Shown: positions 8,318-18,532 of the stretch, piece after piece
How positions within the stretch are numbered: the stretch's first letter is position 1
Layout: every line of letters begins with the position of its first letter
Assembly (NCBI RefSeq): GCF_900113325.1
Contig: NZ_FOOY01000017.1
Coordinates: 1 to 64,000 of the forward strand
Length of the DNA stretch: 64,000 nt
Source: Sporolactobacillus nakayamae
Lineage (GTDB): Bacteria; Bacillota; Bacilli; Bacillales; Sporolactobacillaceae
Direction: 5' to 3'
Notes under the pieces: generated by a model
The model's input: only the letters and a program-made list of their open reading frames with translations
Database searches by the model: none
What the model was told of the DNA's origin: nothing
Translations under genes and position numbers: made by a program

Positions 8318-10607
8318 CCCCACACTCCTCGTCATCAGGACTATCAATGGAATATTGACGGCTAAGATTAATGGATTGCCCATACACGTTGAGTTGTAAT
8401 GAATCTCCTGACACCAACTTTAAAACAACCTGTTTCCTTTTGACGCAAACTTCGATCAAACGTCCACGATAATTGATTCTGAAAGTGTACGCTGTCCAAC
8501 CGTCCGGCAAGAAAGGTGCAAAGGAAAGCGATTCATTGAACGTTCTCATCCCGGCAAATCCTTGAACAATAGCAAGCCAGCTTCCAGTCATCGATGTGAT
8601 ATGCAGACCGTCTTCTGTGTCATTGTTATAATTATCTAGATCTAGTCGAGCCGTCCTTCGATAGAGTTCAAGTGCCTTCTCTTTCTTGTTGAGCTCGGCT
8701 GCTAGAATCGCATGGACACATGCCGACAAACTTGACTCATGAACCGTCAGTGGTTCGTAGAAATCAAAGTTCCTTTTTTTTTCATCTACAGTAAAGTGAT
8801 CATTCAGAAAGTACAGGCCTTGAAGAACATCTGCTTGTTTGATGTAACAGGAACGAAGAATTCGATCCCAAGACCAATGCTGATTGATTGGGCGATCGCT
8901 ATCAGGGATAGCTGATACCGCTTTAATGTCTTTATCGAGAAATGTATCATGTTGGATAAATACTCCAAGCTCTTTATCATACGGATAGTACATCCGCTCA
9001 ACAATATCCTTCCAGTGTTCGATTTCCTGATCGGACAGAGCAAATGTCATGTATTTTTCTTTGCTGATTAAGTCAAGTGCATCGATTGTATACTTTAATG
9101 TCCATGCCGCCATCGTATTGGTGTACCAATTGTTGTTGACATTATTTTCATATTCGTTCGGTCCTGTTACCCCATGAATCATATATTTTTGAGCATGTTC
9201 AGAAAAGTGTACACGATCCGCCCAGAAACGGCTGATACCGACAAGCACATCGATCCCTGCTTGCTCAATGTAGGATTGATCACCGGTATAATTGACATAA
9301 TTGTAAATGGCATAGGCAATGGCGCCATTACGGTGAATTTCCTCAAAGGTTATCTCCCACTCATTATGGCACTCTACTCCGGTAAACGTGACCATCGGAT
9401 ACAGTGCGCCTTTCAGTCCCTGCTGCTTCGCATTATGAAAAGCACCGTCCAGCTGCTTATATCTATAAAGCAGAAGCTGCTTCGTCACATGAGAATCCGC
9501 TAATGCAAGATAGAAAGGAACAGCGTATGCTTCTGTATCCCAGTATGTTGCCCCACCATATTTTTCACCGGTGAATCCCTTAGGTCCAATATTCAGACGG
9601 GCATCGTCACCATAATAGGTCGAAAAAAGCTGGAACAGATTAAATCGAATCCCCTGTTGCGCCTCGTCGTCTCCTACAATCTCGACATCTGCTTTCTTCC
9701 ACCGTTCTTCCCAAACCAAGCAATGGTCACGCTTAAGTTCACTATAGCCGCGTGACAATGCTTCATCCAACAAATCATTTGCTTTATTCATAAGAATTGA
9801 TTGATCATAATCTCTACTCGTTGTCACAGCAACAATTTTATCAAGAGTCGCTGACTGGCCCTTTTTTAAATGATATGTGTGTTCATGAGAGACATATAAG
9901 TTTTTTTGGAAGATCATTTTATCCGATGGTTGATCTGATTGTATCCCCATTAACGCGCATACCGAGAAAATAGGAACGCCAAATGAGTTATCAATGGTTC
10001 TGATTGTTAAGCCTGAATGGTCTTCCTGTGACCTTCGCTCCGTTTCTAGCCAGAACATTTCATCATAATTCGAATCTTCATTACGCACATCCGCATCAAG
10101 GTACGGAACCAAGTTGACGGTAACAGAATCCGATAATGCAGTGACCTTGAATCGAATGGCACAAATTTCTTTGTGAGCAGTGCTTACGAATCGCTCGGTG
10201 TCAATTTTCACCTGCTTCTCATTTTTTGAAACAAGATATGAATGTTTCACTACGCCCTCATGCATATTGAGCTCAAGGTAAAAGTTCTCAATTTTATCCT
10301 GATAAAGGTCCACTTCTTCACCATCTATGAACAGCTTGATCCCAATAAGATTAATTGAATTGATTACTTTACCGAAATACTCTGGATATCCGTTTTTCCA
10401 CCAGCCGACTCGCGTCTTATCCGGGTACCATACCCCGGCAATATAGGTCCCTTGATGATGATCGCCTGAATAGGTTTCCTCAAAATTGCCTCTCATGCCC
10501 ATATAGCCATTGCCAATAGAAGTCATACTTTCTTGCAAGCGAATAGTATTCTTATGAAGTTGATGGGTCGTTAGCTTCCATTTGCTCACCTTAAATATAC
10601 GATTCAT
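8295..10607 (-). CDS. mdxK: Maltose phosphorylase (GH65)
   Basis: Splits maltose with phosphate into glucose and beta-glucose 1-phosphate in the cytosol. A 770-residue GH65 protein. The catalytic acid Glu lies in the conserved [17 protein letters not shown] segment, the substrate region in [11 protein letters not shown] and the late conserved motif in QHWSWDRI. The start at ATG 10607 is chosen because AGGTGAT, overlapping the mdxG stop, is positioned for it. The following pgcM consumes its product. Other GH65 phosphorylases (kojibiose, trehalose) are possible, but the neighbourhood makes maltose much the likeliest. Confidence 0.93.
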   Translation of the reverse strand: MNRIFKVSKWKLTTHQLHKNTIRLQESMTSIGNGYMGMRGNFEETYSGDHHQGTYIAGVWYPDKTRVGWWKNGYPEYFGKVINSINLIGIKLFIDGEEVDLYQDKIENFYLELNMHEGVVKHSYLVSKNEKQVKIDTERFVSTAHKEICAIRFKVTALSDSVTVNLVPYLDADVRNEDSNYDEMFWLETERRSQEDHSGLTIRTIDNSFGVPIFSVCALMGIQSDQPSDKMIFQKNLYVSHEHTYHLKKGQSATLDKIVAVTTSRDYDQSILMNKANDLLDEALSRGYSELKRDHCLVWEERWKKADVEIVGDDEAQQGIRFNLFQLFSTYYGDDARLNIGPKGFTGEKYGGATYWDTEAYAVPFYLALADSHVTKQLLLYRYKQLDGAFHNAKQQGLKGALYPMVTFTGVECHNEWEITFEEIHRNGAIAYAIYNYVNYTGDQSYIEQAGIDVLVGISRFWADRVHFSEHAQKYMIHGVTGPNEYENNVNNNWYTNTMAAWTLKYTIDALDLISKEKYMTFALSDQEIEHWKDIVERMYYPYDKELGVFIQHDTFLDKDIKAVSAIPDSDRPINQHWSWDRILRSCYIKQADVLQGLYFLNDHFTVDEKKRNFDFYEPLTVHESSLSACVHAILAAELNKKEKALELYRRTARLDLDNYNNDTEDGLHITSMTGSWLAIVQGFAGMRTFNESLSFAPFLPDGWTAYTFRINYRGRLIEVCVKRKQVVLKLVSGDSLQLNVYGQSINLSRQYSIDSPDDEECGDDASGSL

Positions 10608-10616
10608 TTTTATCAC

Positions 10617-11438
10617 CTATTTGACAGAACCTTGCGTCATACCTTTCATAATTTGCTTCTGCATAAAAAAGTAAAAAATGATGATCGGAATGATCGAGAT
10701 TGCTAGACCTGCTAGAGCAAGATTCCATTGTTTCGTATATTCACCAAAGAAGAAGAACATCTTCAACGGAATCGTTTGTGTATTGGGCGCATTGATAACG
10801 AGTGATGGGAGCAGGTAGTCGTTCCAGATCCAAATTGAATTCAAAATAGCAACCGTTACTGTAATTGGTTTCAACATTGGAAAAATAATGTACCAAAATG
10901 TTTGCCAACGGTTGCAGCCATCCATACGTGCAGCTTCATCCATTGCAACAGGGATCGATTTCAATGAACCATGGTAGAGAAAGATTGAAAGACTCGAACC
11001 AAATCCAAGATACATAAACACTATACCAATACGATTGAGCATATGCACTTTACCAAAGATCGACACAAGCGGGATCATTACAGATTGAAACGGGATCAGC
11101 ATCGCTGCTGCAAACACTAAGAAAATAATGCCGCTAATTCTTCTTTTTGTTCGTGCAAGCGCGTAAGCTGCCATCGATGAGAAAATAATAATCACCACAA
11201 CACTGACAAGTGTAATTAACAAAGAATTAACTAATGATTTAATAAAATCGAGCTGCTGCATAGCGTCAGGATAGTTTGAACCCGTGAATGGATTTGGTAA
11301 TCCCAGTGTATTAGTGAAAATGTCTTTTTTCGTTTTTAAAGAATTAACAACCATTAGATAAAAGGGCATTAACCATAAAAGTCCCAACATAAATGATACG
11401 ACCATAATCATTCGATTCGAGAAATGTTTGCTCTTCAT
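10617..11438 (-). CDS. mdxG: Maltodextrin ABC transporter permease MdxG
   Basis: One of two membrane permeases of a CUT1 sugar importer. It has 273 residues with six predicted membrane spans. The EAA loop MDEAARMDGCNRWQTFWYII, which docks the ATPase, lies at about residues 165-185. Its start overlaps the mdxF stop by 4 nt (ATGA). The last codons run into the ribosome-binding site of mdxK, so the operon is tightly coupled. Confidence 0.92.
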   Translation of the reverse strand: MKSKHFSNRMIMVVSFMLGLLWLMPFYLMVVNSLKTKKDIFTNTLGLPNPFTGSNYPDAMQQLDFIKSLVNSLLITLVSVVVIIIFSSMAAYALARTKRRISGIIFLVFAAAMLIPFQSVMIPLVSIFGKVHMLNRIGIVFMYLGFGSSLSIFLYHGSLKSIPVAMDEAARMDGCNRWQTFWYIIFPMLKPITVTVAILNSIWIWNDYLLPSLVINAPNTQTIPLKMFFFFGEYTKQWNLALAGLAISIIPIIIFYFFMQKQIMKGMTQGSVK

Positions 11439-12298
11439 CCCACGTCCACCTCTTTTTTCTTACTATAGTAAACTTGCGTCAGTGAAATGATAGCTACAAT
11501 AAGAAAAAAGATAACGGCTTTGGATTGGCCAAGCGCCATATTATTTTGGCTAAATGCTGTATTGTAAATATCCATTGCAAGCATCTGTGTTGAGTTATAA
11601 GGACCACCAGCTGTTAACGACAAGTTCTGATCGTAGAGTTTAAATGAATTGGACAAGGTCAAAAACAGATTGACGGTAAACGCCGGTGCAATCATTGGAA
11701 CAGTAATTTGGTAGAAACGCTGCCAAGCATTAGCTCCATCAATTTCCGCTGCTTCAATGAGTTCGCGATCAACATTTTCAAGATAAGCGATGTAAATAAC
11801 CATGATATAGCCTGCATATTGCCAGCTCATCAGGATAACCAAACCCCAAAATCCAGTATTAGGTGTCGCAAGCCAGGACTCCATTGCTTTTATGCCAATC
11901 AGACCGCCGATTGCCGCAAAGGCTTTAACGAAAATAAATTGCCAAATGAACCCTAAGATCAGACCGCCGATTAAGTTGGGCATAAAGAAGATTGTTCTAA
12001 GAAAGTTGTTACCTTTAAATTTTTGGGTCACAAGCAACGCCAAACCTAAGCCAATGATATTTTCCATGATGATTGAGACAATCGCAAATTTAACCGTAAA
12101 CCATAACGCATTAAGAAAGCTTGTATTTTGGAATACAGCACTATAATTCTTAAAACCCACAAATTTTGTTAAGAAGATACCATTCCAGTCAGTGAAGGAA
12201 TAATAAATACCAAATAGCAAAGGTAAGACAACAACAAAAAATAAAGAGATGAGCACAGGTGCTAAGAATAGCCAAAACCATGTACGTTTGTCCTTCAT
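11435..12298 (-). CDS. mdxF: Maltodextrin ABC transporter permease MdxF
   Basis: A CUT1 permease of 287 residues, starting MKDKRTWFWLFLAPVL. The EAA loop reads ELIEAAEIDGANAWQRFYQI. The start at 12298 is backed by TTGGAG 9-10 nt upstream; the open frame extends 16 codons further without a ribosome-binding site. It pairs with MdxG to form the channel, fed by MdxE. Confidence 0.92.
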   Translation of the reverse strand: MKDKRTWFWLFLAPVLISLFFVVVLPLLFGIYYSFTDWNGIFLTKFVGFKNYSAVFQNTSFLNALWFTVKFAIVSIIMENIIGLGLALLVTQKFKGNNFLRTIFFMPNLIGGLILGFIWQFIFVKAFAAIGGLIGIKAMESWLATPNTGFWGLVILMSWQYAGYIMVIYIAYLENVDRELIEAAEIDGANAWQRFYQITVPMIAPAFTVNLFLTLSNSFKLYDQNLSLTAGGPYNSTQMLAMDIYNTAFSQNNMALGQSKAVIFFLIVAIISLTQVYYSKKKEVDVG

Positions 12299-12329
12299 AT
12301 GTCCCACTCCAATCAAACTTATGAATAAA

Positions 12330-12351
12330 GCGAAGTTAACAATCACTTCGC
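12330..12351 (-). terminator. Intercistronic stem-loop mdxE/mdxF
   Basis: GCGAAGT (12330-12336) pairs with ACTTCGC (12345-12351) in the gap between mdxE and mdxF. There is no strong T run. In binding-protein operons such a hairpin commonly stabilises the upstream message or reduces read-through, so that binding protein exceeds permease. Confidence 0.4.
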
Positions 12352-12379
12352 CTCATCAAGAAAAAAACTATTTTATTTA

Positions 12380-13663
12380 TTACTGATTACGAGCACTCTT
12401 CCAACCATTTTGAGCATCTTTAACCAAAGCATTCCACGACATTTTTCCGCTTGTATATTTCTGAATATCAGCGCCTAGTGTATTCTGTCCCCAACCCGTA
12501 GGATAACCCATGAATACCCAACCGATTGTTTTCTTATTTTGAGCGTATTCATAAATTTGCCGTGCCAGAGAATCTTTGATCTTTGAAGAATCATAACCAC
12601 TGTAAGCAGGAATGAATTGGAATTTTTCAAGTACCATTTTCTTGCCCGTATCCGATGTATACATGTAGTTAAGGAAATCTTTAGCCGCCTTAATTTCTGC
12701 GGGGCTTTTGTTCGAGTTAACAGCCCAATACATCGGAACACCAACAGGGATACTGTCTGTCTTAAATCCGTCAACCGGGATCGGAATAATACCCACATTG
12801 TTCTTTTCAAAATCTTTGCTGATACCTGCGATTGTTGAAGCTACCCAGACACCTTGTTGAATCATAGCAACTTTGCCGTTTGAGAAATATTGTTCAACCT
12901 GAGCTGAATAGTCGAGGCTAGCTGTTGGTTGAATGGAATAGTTCTGTTGAATATCAAGGTATTGCTTAAATTGTTTGCCGTATTTGAAAGAAACCGTTTT
13001 TGATTCAAAGGCTTTTGTAACATCCTGATCAAATTCCGGCGACAGGAATACGTTTGATGCATGAAGACCGGTAACCCAAGTTTCCTTTGCGGGAAAAGCA
13101 TATACGGCTTTTATTCCCAATTTAGATTTATTTTGATCAAGTTCACGGGAAACCTTTTTTAGATCATCCATAGATTTAATTGAGTTTGGATCAATTCCTG
13201 CCTTCTTAAATACTTGCTTGTTATAAAGAAGTCCATAACCCTCTTCATTAAAAGGTAATCCATAAACCTTACTTCCTTGTTGAACACCCTTCAATGTCCC
13301 TGGAAGAGCAAGCTTAGCTGCTTTCGTTCCAGATAGATCGCTAAGTTTCGCTTTCCAATCCTTCACATCCGATGGACCACCGATATTATAAATTGTTGGT
13401 TCATTTCCTGAAGCAAATTTTGATTTAAGTGCCGCGCCGTAGTCACTACCGCCACCGACTGTCGTAATATTAACTTTTACGTTAGGATGATCTTTTTCAT
13501 ATAGCTTTGCCAGTTCGCCAAATTGCTTTTTAAATTCCACCTTAAACTGAAAAATATCGAGGGTAACCTTTTTATTGCTCGTTCCTGAACCGCTTGATGA
13601 ACATGCTGATAAGGCGATTACTAACAAAAGGCTTAATGCAAGCATGATCCATTTTCTCTTCAT
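12380..13663 (-). CDS. mdxE: Maltodextrin-binding lipoprotein MdxE
   Basis: Extracellular solute receptor of the importer. A 427-residue protein with a lipoprotein signal ending in the lipobox LSAC, so it is predicted to be anchored to the outer face of the membrane. It has the bacterial extracellular solute-binding family 1 layout, with FKVEFKKQFGELAKLYEKDH near the N-terminus. I prefer ATG 13663 (MKRKWIML), preceded by GTGGGG, over an in-frame ATG seven codons earlier with no ribosome-binding site. It is preceded by a regulated promoter with cre and a LacI-type operator. Confidence 0.93.
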   Translation of the reverse strand: MKRKWIMLALSLLLVIALSACSSSGSGTSNKKVTLDIFQFKVEFKKQFGELAKLYEKDHPNVKVNITTVGGGSDYGAALKSKFASGNEPTIYNIGGPSDVKDWKAKLSDLSGTKAAKLALPGTLKGVQQGSKVYGLPFNEEGYGLLYNKQVFKKAGIDPNSIKSMDDLKKVSRELDQNKSKLGIKAVYAFPAKETWVTGLHASNVFLSPEFDQDVTKAFESKTVSFKYGKQFKQYLDIQQNYSIQPTASLDYSAQVEQYFSNGKVAMIQQGVWVASTIAGISKDFEKNNVGIIPIPVDGFKTDSIPVGVPMYWAVNSNKSPAEIKAAKDFLNYMYTSDTGKKMVLEKFQFIPAYSGYDSSKIKDSLARQIYEYAQNKKTIGWVFMGYPTGWGQNTLGADIQKYTSGKMSWNALVKDAQNGWKSARNQ

Positions 13664-13760
13664 TTTCCCCACTCTTTTCTTCATAAGATTTAATTTATTT
13701 CATTTAAAAACCAGGGCAAATTAAGCGGATGTGTTTCTATTGGTTTTGGCCTCCTTGTAT

Positions 13761-13836
13761 TGCAACCGCTTTCACACTTGAATAATACCACCTCCTTTAC
13801 CAGTGAACAATACAAAAGTATTTGTTACCGATAACA
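13761..13836 (-). promoter_or_regulatory. mdxE promoter with cre site and MdxR-type operator
   Basis: On the minus strand TTGTTC (13805-13810) and TATTAT (13782-13787) are 17 bp apart. TGAAAGCGGTTGCA (13761-13774) matches the cre consensus at 13 of 14 positions just after the -10. The palindrome-like TGTTATCGGTAACA (13823-13836) lies upstream of the -35 and is repeated exactly in front of malL. Confidence 0.75.
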
Positions 13837-13849
13837 GGATATTTATTAA

Positions 13850-15646
13850 TCAACCATCTGTTTTCAGAACAGTAAACTGCTGAGCCTGAACGGTTATTTT
13901 TTTAGTTACCGCTTCTCCCCCATTCCAAACATCAACATATGAGGTAGTGCCCTCTAACGGGATACAGTTTACCTTTTCTCCATGATTGAAGATAAAAATT
14001 AATGATTGATTGCCTAATACCCTACTAAAACACAAGACATTTTTTGGAAGATTATTGTTCTGTATCCATCTGAGCGTACCGTTTGAGAGAATAGACTGAT
14101 AATCTTTGCGCAGCTTTATTAACTTCTTAGTGAATTCAAGCATGTCGCGATCCTGCTTCTCTTCATCCCAAATCATACACTTGCGGCATAGGGGATCGTT
14201 GCCTCCATCAAGTCCAATCTCCGTTCCATAATAAATACATGGTGAACCTGTTTGTGCAAACAGAAAGGCGAGTGCTTGTTTCACCTTTTGCTTGTCGCCT
14301 CCGGTTTTTGTCAAAATGCGCGCCGTATCATGGCTATCAAGAAGATTAAACGCTGCTTCATTTACCATTTGCGGATACTTCATAAAATGCTCGTTTATGG
14401 TACTGGTCGCTTCAGTTGCTGTGATTTTGTCTTCAACAAAGAAATTTAGAATGGATTGGGTTAACGGATAATTCATAACAGAGTGAAATTCATCGCCTAG
14501 CAGCCAGTTCCAAGCATCATGCCAAATTTCTCCAACGATGTAGACGTCTCTTTTTACTGCTGTAACAGCCTTGTGGAAGGACTTCCAGAACGCGTGATCC
14601 ACTTCATTAGCAACATCGAGCCGCCAGCCATCAATATCAAACTCTTTGATCCAATACGTAGAAATATCCAAAAGATACTGTTTTACCTCAGGATTTGCCG
14701 TATTTAATTTCGGCATTTTCGGTGTAAAAGCGAACGTGTCAAAGGACAATGTAGTCTTCCCTTCAAAATTACCATTCTCACCTTCTTTTACTGGAAATGA
14801 ATGAATATGAAACCAGTCTTTGTAGCGCGATTTCTCCCCATTTTGAACAACGTCAAGCCACTGCTTTGACGTGCTGCCGATATGATTAAATACAGCATCA
14901 AGCATGATGCGAATACCTCTTTTATGTGCTTCATGAACCAATTTTTTGAACGTTTCCTTAGTCCCAAAATGAGGATCAATCGCAAAATAATCTAAAGTAT
15001 CATATTTGTGATTGGTCGGTGCCGAAAAAATCGGATTCAGATAGATACCGCCAATGCCCAAATCATGAAGGTAATCTAGATGGTCGATAATTCCCTGAAG
15101 ATCGCCGCCAAAAAAATCATCTCTGGCCGGATCCTTACTTCCCCACGGCAAGGCATTATTCGGTGAAATGGAGGGATCACCGCTTGCAAAGCGCTCAGGA
15201 AAAATTTGATACCAGACTGTCGATTTCACCCACTCCGGTGCTTTAAAACGGTCGATCTCATGAATAAATGGAAATTTAAAAAAGTTGTCTGGAGTCGTAA
15301 GTGTCTCATTCTTAATCGGTAAAATACCACGATCACCATAAAAAATTTTAAAACCATCATTTCCAGTAAGAATAAAACCATATTGAGTTCGGTGGAAAGG
15401 CGGTTTTATACGAATAAACCAATAATCATGCAGCTTTGTTTGTGCCAACTTGCACAGTTCATCCTTCCTGCTGACCCACTGATAGACATCTTCCTCTGTC
15501 TGATTGTTTTCAAATGGGTCACCCCAAATGATTGAAACAGACCGCACATCATCTGCTTTTGTGCGGATTTTTAAATGCAGTGTTTCATTATCGTAAGCGT
15601 ACGCATAAGAACTGCACGACTGGTGGTAAATTGCTGATTTCTCCAT
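13850..15646 (-). CDS. mdxD: Maltogenic amylase / cyclomaltodextrinase (GH13_20)
   Basis: Hydrolyses maltodextrins and cyclodextrins, mainly to maltose. A 598-residue protein with an N-terminal domain (1-120) of the CBM34 type and a GH13 barrel. Region I is DAVFNH, region II GWRLDVANEVDH (nucleophile Asp), region III IVGEIWHDA (acid Glu) and region IV LLDSHDTARI. No signal peptide, so it acts on imported dextrins. The ATG follows AAGGAGAG. Gene order matches B. subtilis mdxD upstream of mdxEFG; neopullulanase is an equivalent name. Confidence 0.92.
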   Translation of the reverse strand: MEKSAIYHQSCSSYAYAYDNETLHLKIRTKADDVRSVSIIWGDPFENNQTEEDVYQWVSRKDELCKLAQTKLHDYWFIRIKPPFHRTQYGFILTGNDGFKIFYGDRGILPIKNETLTTPDNFFKFPFIHEIDRFKAPEWVKSTVWYQIFPERFASGDPSISPNNALPWGSKDPARDDFFGGDLQGIIDHLDYLHDLGIGGIYLNPIFSAPTNHKYDTLDYFAIDPHFGTKETFKKLVHEAHKRGIRIMLDAVFNHIGSTSKQWLDVVQNGEKSRYKDWFHIHSFPVKEGENGNFEGKTTLSFDTFAFTPKMPKLNTANPEVKQYLLDISTYWIKEFDIDGWRLDVANEVDHAFWKSFHKAVTAVKRDVYIVGEIWHDAWNWLLGDEFHSVMNYPLTQSILNFFVEDKITATEATSTINEHFMKYPQMVNEAAFNLLDSHDTARILTKTGGDKQKVKQALAFLFAQTGSPCIYYGTEIGLDGGNDPLCRKCMIWDEEKQDRDMLEFTKKLIKLRKDYQSILSNGTLRWIQNNNLPKNVLCFSRVLGNQSLIFIFNHGEKVNCIPLEGTTSYVDVWNGGEAVTKKITVQAQQFTVLKTDG

Positions 15647-15665
15647 AGTATTCTCTCCTTCTGAT

Positions 15666-17354
15666 TCAGCTTTCTTCCGTCACTACAAGGCATTCATATG
15701 CAGATAGAATAATTTCATTATCTAATCGTTCTCGTCCTTCATTATTACTTAAAATGCACGTCCATGAGGACAATTCCGGATAGAAGTAGGGTTGGGGCTG
15801 ACTTGTGAAATTGCATATCACCAGTGCAGATTTCCTTCCGTAATGCCTTTTATAAACATATAAATTCTGATTATCTTCATCGATCAGCTGCCAATCACCT
15901 GCAACGAAGATGTCCCATTTAGATCGGATTTTCAGTAGTTTTCTGTAATAATTTAAAATTGAAACAGGATCTCGTTCCTGTTTCTCGACATTGATCTTCG
16001 GGTAATCATCATTAACACCGAGCCATGGTTCGACCTCTGAGAAGCCGGCGAACGGATTTCCGTTCCATTGCATGGCTCCTCTGGAGGTTTGTCGTGAACA
16101 CGCACGGACACTAGTCAGTATTTCGTCCTTTGAGTAGCCAAGTCCTTCTGCTTTGACAACAAACTCTTTCAAGCCCGAGTCTTCATAATCAGCGATTTCA
16201 GGGAGGCGCAAGTTGGTCATGCCGATTTCCTCTCCTTGATAGATTATCGGAATACCGCGATGCAGATACAGCATTGTGGCGAGCATGGTTGCACTCTCTC
16301 TTGGATATTTTGCGTCTCCAAAACGAGAAAGAAGACGCGGCATATCATGATTATTCCAGAATAAAGCACTCCACCCATGACCACTCAAGTCTTTTTGCCA
16401 TTGTTTCATTGTTTTTTTTAGTTTCGACAGATTGAGATAGCCGATTTGCCAATTCCTAGGCAGTCGTTTATCCTCATGTAAAATCTCCGTTTCCAACTGT
16501 TCAAAGCTAATAATACAATCAAGTTCATTCCTGTCAGGATCCGTATACTGCTTAGCCAGTTTACTATTTGCAGAAGCCGCCTCACCAATCAAAAAGACAT
16601 CCGGCTCAACTTTATGAACAGCCTCATAAAAACCGTGAATAAACTCATGAACACGGGGGACATGTGCGTAGCATGCTTCAGCAAGTACATAGGTCTCGCC
16701 CGTGATGGCGCTTTCAATATTTTGAAAGTGCTGATCCTTTGCCAAATGAATAATCGCATCAAGCCGGAAACCGGCAATACCTTTTTTCAACCAAAACGCA
16801 GCAATTTGATAAACCTCTTTTCTAACTTTAGGATTTTCCCAGTTTAAATCTGGCATCTTCTTATCAAACAAATGAAAAAAGTATTGTTCGGTTGCCTGCT
16901 CATAGGTCCATGCACTTCCTTCGAAAAAAGACGCCCAATTTGTCGGCTCTTTGCCGTTTTTTCCATCCCGCCAAATATAGTAATCTCTATATGGATTTGT
17001 TTTGCTTTTCATGGATTCACGGAACCATGGATGTTGATCAGAGGTGTGATTCACGACAAGATCAAGAATGATCTTGAGTCCTCTTTTACTCGACTCGGAA
17101 ATCAATACGTCCATATCTTCCATCGTGCCAAACTGTTCATCGATCTGATAGTAGTCACTGATGTCATAGCCATGATCCACCTGAGGTGACTTGAAAATCG
17201 GATTGAGCCAAAGGATAGTGACACCAAGTGACTGTATGTAGTCTAATTTGGTGATGATTCCTTTTATATCTCCCACTCCATCATGATCCATATCTTTAAA
17301 GCTTTTTGGATAGATTTGATAAACGATGGCATGATTCCACCAAGGCTGTTTCAT
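15666..17354 (-). CDS. malL: Alpha-glucosidase, oligo-1,6-glucosidase family (GH13_31)
   Basis: Cytosolic exo-alpha-glucosidase of 562 residues. Seen are YQIYPKSFKDMDHDGVGDIK, region I DLVVNHTSDQHPWF, region II GFRLDAIIHL, region III VFLIGEAASAN and region IV NNHDMPRLLSRFGD. The residue after the nucleophile Asp is Ala, whereas oligo-1,6-glucosidases usually have Val there, which hints at alpha-1,4 preference. The start at 17354 (MKQPWWNHAIVYQ) is set by GGGAGG 7 nt upstream; an in-frame GTG seven codons earlier overlaps it. It sits between mdxR and mdxD behind its own operator and promoter. Confidence 0.92.
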   Translation of the reverse strand: MKQPWWNHAIVYQIYPKSFKDMDHDGVGDIKGIITKLDYIQSLGVTILWLNPIFKSPQVDHGYDISDYYQIDEQFGTMEDMDVLISESSKRGLKIILDLVVNHTSDQHPWFRESMKSKTNPYRDYYIWRDGKNGKEPTNWASFFEGSAWTYEQATEQYFFHLFDKKMPDLNWENPKVRKEVYQIAAFWLKKGIAGFRLDAIIHLAKDQHFQNIESAITGETYVLAEACYAHVPRVHEFIHGFYEAVHKVEPDVFLIGEAASANSKLAKQYTDPDRNELDCIISFEQLETEILHEDKRLPRNWQIGYLNLSKLKKTMKQWQKDLSGHGWSALFWNNHDMPRLLSRFGDAKYPRESATMLATMLYLHRGIPIIYQGEEIGMTNLRLPEIADYEDSGLKEFVVKAEGLGYSKDEILTSVRACSRQTSRGAMQWNGNPFAGFSEVEPWLGVNDDYPKINVEKQERDPVSILNYYRKLLKIRSKWDIFVAGDWQLIDEDNQNLYVYKRHYGRKSALVICNFTSQPQPYFYPELSSWTCILSNNEGRERLDNEIILSAYECLVVTEES

Positions 17355-17381
17355 TTTGCTGCCTCCCCTCCTCACTTTCTA

Positions 17382-17436
17382 AAATTATCATGCGCATACT
17401 TTGATGACAATCATTAATCAATTGTTACCGATAACA
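17382..17436 (-). promoter_or_regulatory. malL promoter with MdxR-type operator
   Basis: On the minus strand TTGTCA (17405-17410) and TAATTT (17382-17387) are 17 bp apart. TGTTACCGATAACA (17423-17436), identical to the site upstream of mdxE, lies just before the -35. Confidence 0.7.
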
Positions 17437-17440
17437 GAAT

Positions 17441-17473
17441 AGTAAATGCCGGACTTGGCATCCGGCATTTACT
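17441..17473 (-). terminator. Strong hairpin between mdxR and malL
   Basis: AGTAAATGCCGGA pairs perfectly with TCCGGCATTTACT around a 7-nt loop. A T run is lacking on either side, so termination is probable but unproven. Confidence 0.6.
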
Positions 17474-17509
17474 CATTGTGGAAATAACCTTTAACTTTTT
17501 CAAACAGTA

Positions 17510-18508
17510 TTAGTTCATTCCCAATAACTTGCTCTCCTTTGGAAGCGTCTGAACAGATTGTATCGTCGAGCCGCGGACAATCAGTTCAGGTTCAAATATG
17601 CGATGTCCTACTTTCTTGCCGTTCTGATTAATTTTTTCGAGCAGCAGTGAAACCAGCGCTTTACCCATCTCGACGATTGGTTGCCTGATCGTTGTTAATT
17701 GCGGATGCGATATTCGATCAAGAAACACACCGTCAAAACCCGTCACAGCAACATCACCGGGAACATTCAAACCCAAACATTGTGCCGCGCGAACAACGCC
17801 TATACCTAACCTGTCTGAGGCACATACGAATACCGTTCGCCTCTCTGTCGATCGCAATATTTTCTCAGCTTCGAATTGAGCAACATGTGAACTGTTTTTC
17901 ATCAGACAAATTTGCGGCTTGAGATGAACGTGCTCCATTGACCGCTTAAACCCCTCCAATCTTGATGCCATAAAAGGCTCATTTATATCAATTCCGTAAA
18001 ATAAAATATGTTTACAACCCAAGCTCAGCACATGCTCGGTTGCCATTTGCATTCCTTTTCTATTATCAACATCGATATAATCATAACCCTGTTCATTTTG
18101 ACCAAATAAAACGACCGGCTGGTCAAGTTGCGCAATGATATGTGCAAAGTCTTCCCTTCGCATGCCGGTGACGATCACGCCGTCACATTTGCCGATGGTG
18201 TGAGAATTTCGCGTAACAAGTTGAAGTGAGTAATGATGCTGATCCAATTCAATGGCAATGCCTGCGAGCAAGTTCATGTAATAGGGCTCTGTCGTATCCA
18301 TTTCTTCCAAAATCAACAGCTTAACAACCTGTGTACGATTCTGAACAAGTGCTCGCGCCGCATAATTGGGCACATATTTAAGTTCCTTCATTGCGTTGTA
18401 CACTAATTTGCGCAACTCATCGGAAACCTGTTCGGGATGATTGATCACCCGAGACACCGTCATCTTAGAGACAACAGCCTTTTTAGCGACATCAGATAAG
18501 GTTGCCAT
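17510..18508 (-). CDS. mdxR: LacI-family regulator of the maltodextrin locus
   Basis: A 332-residue LacI/GalR protein. The N-terminal helix-turn-helix and hinge read TLSDVAKKAVVSKMTVSRVI and KYVPNYAARALV, followed by a periplasmic-binding-like sensor domain (about 60-320). The last residues NLGMN-type tail is short. By position and family it controls the downstream malL-mdxDEFGK-pgcM genes, most likely through the TGTTACCGATAACA sites. It could repress or activate; B. subtilis MdxR is an activator. A cre-like site lies in its own promoter. Confidence 0.88.
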   Translation of the reverse strand: MATLSDVAKKAVVSKMTVSRVINHPEQVSDELRKLVYNAMKELKYVPNYAARALVQNRTQVVKLLILEEMDTTEPYYMNLLAGIAIELDQHHYSLQLVTRNSHTIGKCDGVIVTGMRREDFAHIIAQLDQPVVLFGQNEQGYDYIDVDNRKGMQMATEHVLSLGCKHILFYGIDINEPFMASRLEGFKRSMEHVHLKPQICLMKNSSHVAQFEAEKILRSTERRTVFVCASDRLGIGVVRAAQCLGLNVPGDVAVTGFDGVFLDRISHPQLTTIRQPIVEMGKALVSLLLEKINQNGKKVGHRIFEPELIVRGSTIQSVQTLPKESKLLGMN

Positions 18509-18532
18509 TTACATTCCTCTCTTTCACACATT

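Noticed and set aside
13789-13799. Perfect ribosome-binding sequence AAAGGAGGTGG in the mdxE promoter spacer
   Set aside because: It lies upstream of the predicted transcription start and has no suitable frame behind it; probably chance.
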